A DNA stretch of 64,000 nt. It comes from Datnioides undecimradiatus. Its lineage: Eukaryota > Chordata > Actinopteri > Lobotiformes > Datnioididae. The stretch is from positions 1,950,001-2,014,000 of the forward strand of contig WARS01000031.1 of the NCBI GenBank assembly GCA_008933995.1. The letters are read 5' to 3'. A model generated the notes under the pieces. It did not search any database. It was not told the DNA's origin and saw only the letters and a list, made by a program, of their open reading frames with translations. The translations under genes and the position numbers were made by a program. Positions 55,959 through 64,000 of this stretch are shown one piece after another (within the stretch, counting starts at the first letter, position 1; each line of letters starts with the position of its first letter).

Positions 55959-58900
55959 TCACACTTGAAAGCCACTCTGTTGGATGTGGTGAAGCTGCAG
56001 GCGAAGAGACTGTATGCTGCTTATGATTCTCCTCTGGTGACCAATCAAACAGATCCCAATGCGCCTGATGTCGCTGAAGGGGAGAAAACACAATGACAAA
56101 CATGCAATACTACTGCTACTTCTACCAATACTAATACTAATGACATATGAACTACAACCATATTAACCATTGTATGACAAAATATTGCATTATTACTAGT
56201 AAAAGCAGTAGAATCATGGTTCATTTCAGACTGTCAGAGATTATGTCCAATATATGCAGGAAGCTGGCTTTGAGGTGATACAGTAATTAAGCCAAGAAAC
56301 ACAGATAATATATAACAGATTATATAATATATATAACAGCATCAAATAAAAAGATAAATAAATGTGCACAGTAAGTCTGCATGATACACATATACAGTAT
56401 TTTTTTTTTTTTGATAAAGCTTAATATTGGAGTCAATTTCATTCCAATTTCACAATTTGTTGCTGCTCCTTTGATGCCACTTCGTGTCCCTTTTTGTGGG
56501 CTTTTAGATACTGTGGCTGCACTCTTGTATAATTTGGCTTCACTCACTCTATACTCATGGTTGAAATGGAATCCAGTGTTGTGTATCCAGCTGCAAGGAA
56601 GTTGTTCTTATACTGGCTCATCTTGATGGAGTCGAGCCAGTCGCCAATAGAGATGAAAAGAGGGTAGTCCGGCATGTCCTCTGGAGATTCAGGGAAACTG
56701 AGATGACAAATAGAGAGTTAAACACTACAAAAAGATACGCTGGCTGAAAATAAAGCATTCTTTGAACCACCATGTCAGTGGTTTTGAATGACAAACTGTG
56801 GATGCTACTATAATCTTTTTCCAGCATGAATGGACCCTTGCATGAGTAATCAGTCACAGCTTTATTGATTATTCTTGTAAAACTGCAATATCAATACCTG
56901 GTGAGGTGATACAGAGCATCTCTACTTTGTTGCTGTCGCATGTAGGTGTGTGTGTGTGTGTGTGTGTGTGCTTATTTTACATCGTATCTTGCGAGATGAT
57001 CACATCTAGTTAATGTTTGTCCCCTGGGTTTAGTATCCCAACAAATGGTAAATGAATACATGTATAAATGCTATGCTAGCAATGGATATAAGTCCCCATG
57101 CTTTAGATAGTGTTGTTAAGTTTACACAGTGTGAAGTTTGTAGGCTAACACATGCAAGAACACCATGTTGTCTTTTCACACTGTGTCTGTATAAATATGC
57201 ACTTTACCTCTGCACATCATTGACCAGAGTGAGCAGGCTGCTGGGATTGATGATGAGTTTGTCCAGGAAAGAAAGCACATTGTTAAAGTGCGGACGCTGG
57301 CTGGACTCCTTCTGCCAGCAGTGCAACATCAACTGGTGCAGTGTCACAGGGCAGCCCATGGGTGCTGGTAGACGGTAGCCTTCCTCAATTGATAAAATGA
57401 CCTGAGATGAACATCAATAAGTTAAATGTGAATGCCAAACAATTTTGATGAGTGCTTTAGTGTTTATGGGGTTTTAATGTGAGCAGCAGCTTACATCTTG
57501 GTTGGACATCTCCCAGTAGGGCCTCTCACCATATGACATCACCTCCCACATGACAATGCCGTAGCTCCATACATCACTGGCTGAGGAAAATTTTCCATAT
57601 GCAATAGCCTCTGGTGCTGTCCAGCGTATTGGTATCTTCCCTCCCTGACACAAAACACAAAACACGAGGTATTCAGCATTTCTAACTGCAGCAGCTGTCA
57701 GGTTGTGACATCCTGCAGTAACTGTTAGATCCACACTCACTGTGGCAGTGTAGGCAGCTTCACTGTCATCCTCAAGAATTCTGGACATGCCAAAATCAGA
57801 CACCTTACACACCAAGTTCTCATCCACCAAGATGTTGCGAGCGGCTAGGTCTCTGTGAATGTAACCCATGTCGGAAAGATAGGTCATGCCTACTGCGATG
57901 CCACGCATCATGCCAACCAGCTGGAGCACCGTGAACTGACCGTCACGCGTCTGGAGCGAGAGAGAGAGGAGAGGAATAATCATGAATCATGGATTGAGGA
58001 ACAGTATTACTTCAGGATATAAACGTGTACGTGTGTACATGTGTACGTGTGTCCCTCTTACCCGGAGAAAAGAATCAAGTGCTCCATTTTCCATGTACTC
58101 GACCACTATCATTACTGGTCTGCCTGAGAAAAAAGTAAAAGACATGATTTGAGTGACATACAGAGAGAAAAGAGACTAAAGTAGAATAAATGTCATGATA
58201 TACATTAGGAGCTTACTCTTGGTGACTACTCCCTCCAGCCTGATGATGTTGGGGTTGTTAAACTGTCCCATGATCGAGGCCTCTCGCAAAAAATCTCGCC
58301 TCTGTTGCTCCATATAGCCACCTTTAAGTGTCTTGATTGCCACAGCGATGTTCATCCTTCCAGGTATTCGCAACTGACCACTACACACTTCTCCAAATTC
58401 ACCTGGAAAAACAACACAACATTTAATCGAAGCAGTGTTAAAATGGCTGTAACTATATTATACAGTGTAACAGACTGTGAGTCAGTCGCTGGTTAATCAA
58501 TGAGAGTTCTTAAACACTGCCTCCACCAGGTGGAGCCACTGTCAAAGAAAGTAGAAAAAAGAGAAGCACCCTCATAATAACTCATCGGCTCAACAGCAGA
58601 CACAATCTGTTCAATTTAATGAACCATCGAACATCACTGTTCACAGTCAGCAGCGCTGGCTTTGCCCCCCTGAGGTACAATACAATAAATTACTTTAAAA
58701 TCAGCTTTGCTAAGAGGGGCTATAAAAATTTAAACTCAAACTTTATGAGGTTTAACATTTCTCATAAAATAGAAATGTTACTCAACATAAAATGTGATCA
58801 TTTCTCTGTCACAGGTGCTAAAAAGACATCACTGGGAGAATTTTTACACTAAATAAAGTGGGCTTCTAAATGTCAATCAAGGTAATAATACCTAGTTTAA

Positions 58901-61900
58901 GACAACTTCTCCTTAGTCTTATAGTTTTATAAGTATTTATGTATTCCTCACAGATGATAGGTATGCTTTTCCTGCCATAAATACAGAAAACACGTGTACA
59001 GTATGAGTCACTGCTTATGTACATTTGTGCATGTTCAGCATGAACACGTGTGCATCCATTTCACCTGCACCAATCACCCTCTCGATGCATATGTATGAGG
59101 GGTCAATCTCTTTGGCGAATTCCTCCACAGCCTGAGAGGGATCCTCATATGTGTCAGGATCCACGTAGGTCTTTATCCCAGAGAATGGGACTGGAACAGC
59201 ATAAAACACAACAAACACTAAGCAACATTACAATATTTTGTGCAACAATCCCAGTATAGTTATGTCGCAGGAATATGTGAGGGGACAAGAAAAAATCAGT
59301 AATGTAAATACAGACACGGACATCAATGCACATGGCCAGTAAACTGATAATCTCCAGAACTGAACATGACAAACACCAGACACTTGTTGTCACTGTTAGT
59401 TGCTCTTATAGTGTAAAAATAACTGGAAACAGAGATAAGAATTCGACTTTGAGTTATATATTATACAGTATGTATGTGTGACTGCAGATCAGGTCAGGTT
59501 TGCCATCCACGTGTAAACAAAACAATCATATATACAAACAGGGAAATATGGCAGTTTTCAGGGAAAAATGAATTCTTTGCTTTACACTATTAGTCTTTTT
59601 GAGTGAACCACATTGTTTTCATCTTAATTTATTCAAAATGTAACACAAAACGTTGAGAGTTTTGCTGTAAATTCTGATAATTTAAAGCATATAATGTTAC
59701 ATTTTTGTCGAGGCTCTGAGAGAGTAGTGGATTCTTGCTTCGGCTATATGAGGCCATAATGAATGTTGCATTTGCTTCTATTATACTGCAAGGTTTTTCT
59801 GTTATTTTGTCAAGGGAAAAGGGGAAGAAAGAGCTCAGAAAATGCCCCAGAGCAGCGTATAAAGACATTGCAGGCAGCTAGGCTCCAGCATCCTCCTCAC
59901 TGGCTGAGGCTGGGGACGTTGCTGCAGTGAGCACTGTGCACGAATGACTGGCACAAATGATAACTTGAAGCAGCCCCTGGTACACCTCGAGCAGATGAGC
60001 TGGGGACTAAATGTACTTTATAGCTGTGTCAGCTCATATTGTGGAGGGTTGAAGCCTTCGTCTGAGATAGATTCCAGTTTTGGAGTCTACACTCTACCTC
60101 TGTCTCCAGGGTGTCTAAGCTCAGCTCTATAATAGAACAAACCTTTTCACCAGTTTGTTGAGCCTGCTGGCATCCCCGGCTTGGGTGATGCCTCCACAGC
60201 AACAGCAAAGAACAAACAAGATAAGACTGTGGGCGAGGATTACTAACTAGTTAAATCATTCTTATATTTGAAGAAAAGGTTCATAAAGGCACAGCTGCAT
60301 CGGCAAGACTGTCATCATCCTTTGTCACGTGCTGGAAGTTAAACTATACTCTGATGATGTGCAAATCTAAAATGAAAAAGTATGATGACATAACTCTGCA
60401 GCAAAACTCAACTTTTTGCACACTGGAGGAAACGACACAAAAGACAGCATGAACACATACAAACAGTAGTAGTGCACATGTATAGACAGGCCTTGTGTCC
60501 ATTCCCTTGCGCTTGAGTCTGTGCGGAGGTGTTGTTATGTCAGTTTACCACAATATTTCTATTCACAGCACTTCATATTTTTCTTGGATCAATCAAAACT
60601 CCCAAAATCAAGGGCACAGATGGTAGAACGGTTAGATTTGTCTCAGGAGCCACACTTGTGCCCCTGCAGGCCTCAGATTGAATCCTGCAAGAGCTCTCAC
60701 TGAGCTGTCTGAATTACAGGACAGTGTTTTGCTCCTCAAGAATGATACGCCTCCCTTGTAGTGCAATCAATAACTTTGTTTTTATCTGTAATTGTAGCAC
60801 CGCACTTGGACCAATCCTGTAATTCTTAAAACGGAATAGCGGTTACCCAAGCTTTGTCCCAATCCAATAATGAGAGTATGAGATACTGTGAGAGGTGGAT
60901 GGGTGGGAAGAATGAAAGATTTGACGCTTAAAGAGGGTCAACCTGCTGTATGCACAATCAATAGTGTGCACACATGGAAGGAAGTCTGACACATTTCGTG
61001 TCATCGGTGTGTATTAGGGTGTGCTACAAGTTGTTTTCTAATTCTGATCACAGTTTAATATTTAGTTGTCTGGACTGCAGCCTGGCTGATAGCTACGGGG
61101 TTTTGGATATTTGGGAATCAAGGACGAAGACGATAACTTTTTACAGCGGATGTTAAAATTGTACACACCCTTACGAAATTGTAGATTTTTGAAATGTAAA
61201 GACAGAAATAGCAAATTCCATGTTTAATGTGATTTTATAACAAGCAAAAATCCAGAAAGAAAAAAACCCAAATAATTGATGATAATAATTAAATATTAGT
61301 AAAAGAAACCCACCCCGAAAAACTACAAGGTCTCCAGCCTGTACAGGCATTGTTTTAATTTATTACAGCAGCAAGTTATTCTATATGAATCTCTATTAAT
61401 TTCAAACATTTAGGCTTTTGAATAGTAGCCCACTCTTTTTTGCAAAGAAGTTTCTTCAGTTTGCTGGAGGATCACCTGTGCTCAGGTCATTCCACATCTT
61501 TTTGATGGGATTGAGGTCTGGCTTCACTTGGATGTTTTGCTTTGGGTCGTTGTCATGTTGAAATGTAAAATTCATTTTCAGCTTCCTGACAGAGGCCCGC
61601 GAGGTTTTGTGCCAAAATATCTGTCATGGTTTTGAGTTGAGTGCCTTGTTTTGTTGAGTTCCTGTTTTATTTTGAAAAGTTTTGCCCTTGTGCGTCTTTG
61701 TGTACTTGTAGTTTATTGGTCTCACTCAAGTCTTGTTTGCCTGCACTTGTGTTACCTCACCGGTTCTCCTAGTGTTTTTCCTCGTGTTTGCTTGTGTTTA
61801 TGGATTTATGTTCTTTTTGGATTTCTGCCTGTTTTTTGGACTCTGCTGTTGCGTGTTGCCTTGGATTTGTTTGCTCCACTGTTTTGGACTGATTGCCTGG

Positions 61901-62710
61901 TTTTGACCCTGCCTGCCTTGACCATCTGTAAGCCTAACCCCTGAAATAAACTGTTCATCTCGGCTCTTTGTGTCCATCTGCAATTGGGTACATCTCCTTA
62001 AGTTCCTCCATGTGGTACAAGCTGTGACAATATCTTGATATCTGGTTGTTATTTGTTATTTATGTCTTTATTTTAAAAACCTGTAGTTTCATAAAGGCTT
62101 GTATAGTTATGTCCACATTTTGTATTTATTTTACTTACATGAGCATTAATGTAAACAACCTGAACCTTTAAGTCTGTTTTTAAAGAAATGTAACAGAGGC
62201 ACATCCTGAGCTGACCTGAAGTACCAAATTACATAATTTCTACTCACTCTGTTATTAAAAGTATTCAAAGTTAAAATGAACCCTTTCATGCATGAATTGT
62301 GAAAACTTCAGCCAGGATTTTTTCCCTAAGGATTTTTATTTTTCTTAGAGCATGAAAAAAAGGAAAAAAAACTTAACTTTTTCAAGGAATTTTCCCCATG
62401 TCCACTTGGGTGGACAGCATACATTTTGAGTTTTTTTTAACTAAAGAAATCTGCTGTTACCGTAATGTGAACATATTTTGACATATTGTAACACTGTTCA
62501 ACCCATGCATATACAAGAAAATGGCTTTTGAACAGCTGTCCACTGCAGTGACCACTAGGCGTGAAAGGGTTAAAGCGCGTGCACATTCTCAGACACAAAC
62601 ACGCACACACACACACACACAATGTGAAAAACATCATACACTGTACCGTGTCCACTGTGGAAGCGAGTTCTCCTCTTCTCCTCCGACTTCATCCTGGCTT
62701 TAATGTACCC
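55959..62710 (-). CDS. epha6: Ephrin type-A receptor 6, 3' part (juxtamembrane, kinase, SAM)
   Basis: Receptor tyrosine kinase for ephrin-A ligands in axon guidance. Nine exons on the minus strand: 62710-62647, 59190-59065, 58402-58217, 58123-58062, 57950-57741, 57644-57495, 57401-57208, 56697-56548, 56073-55959; all phases fit and the sum is 1257 nt (418 codons plus stop). Motifs: juxtamembrane tyrosines [11 protein letters not shown], Gly loop GAGEFGEV, VAIK lysine, [11 protein letters not shown], then a SAM domain and the C-terminal PDZ-binding end GFQV. EphA6-like residues include [19 protein letters not shown] and the [15 protein letters not shown] linker. The insertion after VVTK found in some human EPHA6 isoforms is absent. 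Ectodomain and transmembrane exons were not found and must lie to the right. Confidence 0.93.
56946..56970. repeat. (GT)n microsatellite
   Basis: A GT run in the epha6 intron before the SAM exons. Confidence 0.9.
60612..60700. repeat. Possible degenerate tRNA-derived SINE
   Basis: ATGGTAGAACGGTTAGA resembles an A-box region, and AGATTGAATCC about 50 bp on resembles a B-box (GGTTCGANTCC). The order and the intervening GCCCCTGCAGG recall teleost tRNA-derived SINEs. No poly(A) or target duplication was identified. Confidence 0.35.
61152..62060 (-). mobile_element. Tc1/mariner-like DNA transposon remnant
   Basis: On the minus strand, 61563-61470 translates to FQHDNDPKQ followed closely by [13 protein letters not shown], the hallmark Tc1 transposase signatures. 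The usual residues between them are missing, and the catalytic Glu of the NPIE motif is Lys, so the copy is inactive. Farther on, a transposon-end-like GTAAGGGTGTGTACAATTTT lies near 61154-61175. Only the 3' third of the element is recognisable. A solo LTR is inserted at 61622-62029. Confidence 0.75.
61622..62029. mobile_element. Solo LTR of an LTR retrotransposon
   Basis: A 408-bp sequence has LTR termini TGTCA...TGACA and a 5-bp target-site duplication ATATC on each side (61617-61621 and 62030-62034). It contains an AATAAA near its right part, as LTRs do. No internal retroviral-type genes are present, so this is a fossil left by LTR-LTR recombination. The TGTCA-type ends suggest Ty3/Gypsy kinship. 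It is younger than the Tc1 remnant it interrupts, and the intact duplication suggests moderate age. Confidence 0.75.
62602..62620. repeat. (AC)n microsatellite
   Basis: An AC run 27 bp downstream (minus strand) of the epha6 juxtamembrane exon donor. Confidence 0.9.
62647..62710 (-). CDS. epha6: epha6 juxtamembrane micro-exon
   Basis: A 64-nt exon encodes [21 protein letters not shown]. It aligns with GYSKAKQ-x-PEEEKMHFHNGH of EphA receptors, has a CAG acceptor and a GTACAG donor, and its phase-1 exit joins exon 59190-59065 to give [14 protein letters not shown]. It is too short and too far (3.4 kb) from the next exon to be seen by simple open-frame scanning. The acceptor tract is weak. Confidence 0.75.
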
Positions 62711-64000
62711 CTGACACCTGTACAGGTGAACCAGAATAACCTTCATCACTACTTAAAACACCCTGTACATCTCAGTCTTCTTCCTCACTGAGAGCTTGAT
62801 GCTATAGATAGTTGAAAAATTCTCCTGCGTTCACACACAAGATATAATTTGTTCCCATGCATTAGTTTATTTGTGGGCGCAAGATAAGTGTCTGTATACA
62901 GAGAGAGAGCACAACAGACCAGCCTTGTTTATCAGAATGTTGACTAATGGGATCGTTTATTCTGAGGGACTATGAATCAATGATGTGAGTCAAGTATTGA
63001 GGCTGTATTATGAGTAGCTCTGCTTGTGTATGTGTTTTTCCTGCAGCTGGTTTGTAAAGCATACAAAGCCAGTGCCAGTGCTATTACAGCTGACTGTGAG
63101 CTGTAGTTAGAGTCAGTTATTGCTGTCGTTACTGTTCAGCCTACTGCAGAACCTCAAGATCACACCTCTCCCAGAGCAGCTCCTTGCTGTCGGAGCTTCT
63201 CTGGACTAAGCAGAGCAGACAGGCCGGGCAGGAGGGACTGCGACCAAGACGTCTTTACTGGAGAAACTACAGCTCACAGTTGGCTGTATCATCTAGAGCT
63301 ACATGTAATACAGCCTCTGCACTCAAACTGTTCACTGCTTCAGAATTAATATTTGCCATCACTCTGTTGCACTGGCTTTACATTTAGCTTTTGCACATAC
63401 AACAGTGTTTTGAGTGCTCATACTGTTGCAAAATGTGGCTTTGATGCTTGGATAATTTTTCTCTCAATGGCAACTTTTGTGCTCAAAAATATGGTGAATT
63501 AGTTGACATTATCAACTAAAAACAAGCACGGCATTTAACAGATTTACTGCACAAATGACAAAAGGTGGAAAAGTGCACATTTATTATGAAAGCACAAACT
63601 GCCTAAAAAGTCTTTTAAATAGGATTTTGCCTGTAATGCCACATCATCAATCTATTGGTTTGGAAAGATGTCTCTGGTTTAAAAAAACCAGCCATTTCCC
63701 TCCCCCTCCCATTCTTTCAGACCAATTTTTATTCTTTTATGCTTTTATGTAGCTTTTTTTTATTTTCTTCAATTTCCCCACATTCATCCTTTTCAGTATC
63801 CCACAAATTCAAGGCTTTCAAAGCTCAGTCTCCATAGTGAGGGAGAGTCGGGACAAATGTAGCAATCAAACACTAGTATTCAACAAAAAGAACAATTTGC
63901 ATTCTCCATGGAAAAAACACACAGACGATGGCTGCCCTTTGAAAATGTCATCATAGGATTAATGTGCTAATACTTTGTAACTTTTGACTTAAGAATTTTT
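62711..64000. other. epha6 intron to right edge of window
   Basis: No transmembrane or ectodomain exon recognised on the minus strand, and nothing coding on the plus strand. Confidence 0.5.

Overview
The window is ordinary vertebrate nuclear DNA, almost certainly from a percomorph-type ray-finned fish. Coding sequence lies in short exons with GT/AG boundaries. There are many (GT)n/(AC)n microsatellites, teleost-style interspersed repeats and long AT-rich intergenic DNA. Species cannot be named from the sequence. All genes were recognised by remembered family similarity and by exon phase; no search was run.

Layout, left to right: (1) 1.3-18.1 kb, plus strand: the 3' two thirds of lmo7, from the end of its calponin-homology domain through a PDZ domain to a C-terminal LIM domain. 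24 exons chain in phase to a total divisible by three, and two further alternative exons are proposed. (2) 18.1-26.8 kb: gene desert between convergent genes. (3) 26.8-28.3 kb, minus strand: intronless kctd12, a GABA-B receptor auxiliary subunit. (4) 28.4-41.3 kb: intergenic, with a MITE-like element and a possible conserved noncoding block. (5) 41.3-46.4 kb, minus strand: slc5a7, the high-affinity choline transporter, complete in eight coding exons with a TATA-type promoter and, about 1 kb upstream, a near-canonical REST/NRSF site. (6) 46.5-50.6 kb: upstream and intergenic DNA. (7) 50.6-54.4 kb, minus strand: arl6 (BBS3), complete in seven coding exons, with RFX X-box-like motifs at its 5' end. 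(8) 55.3-62.7 kb, minus strand: the 3' part of epha6 (juxtamembrane, kinase, SAM), including a 64-nt juxtamembrane exon at 62.6 kb. A Tc1-like transposon remnant with a solo LTR inserted in it lies in an epha6 intron at 61.2-62.1 kb.

The genes do not form a pathway. lmo7-kctd12 and arl6-epha6 are each conserved vertebrate neighbour pairs (human 13q22 and 3q11); in human, slc5a7 is on a third chromosome (2q12). I found no undescribed biological system. The most useful observations are the REST site and a TG-repeat splice acceptor in slc5a7, the X-box candidates at arl6, the alternative lmo7 exons and the nested transposon/LTR insertion.
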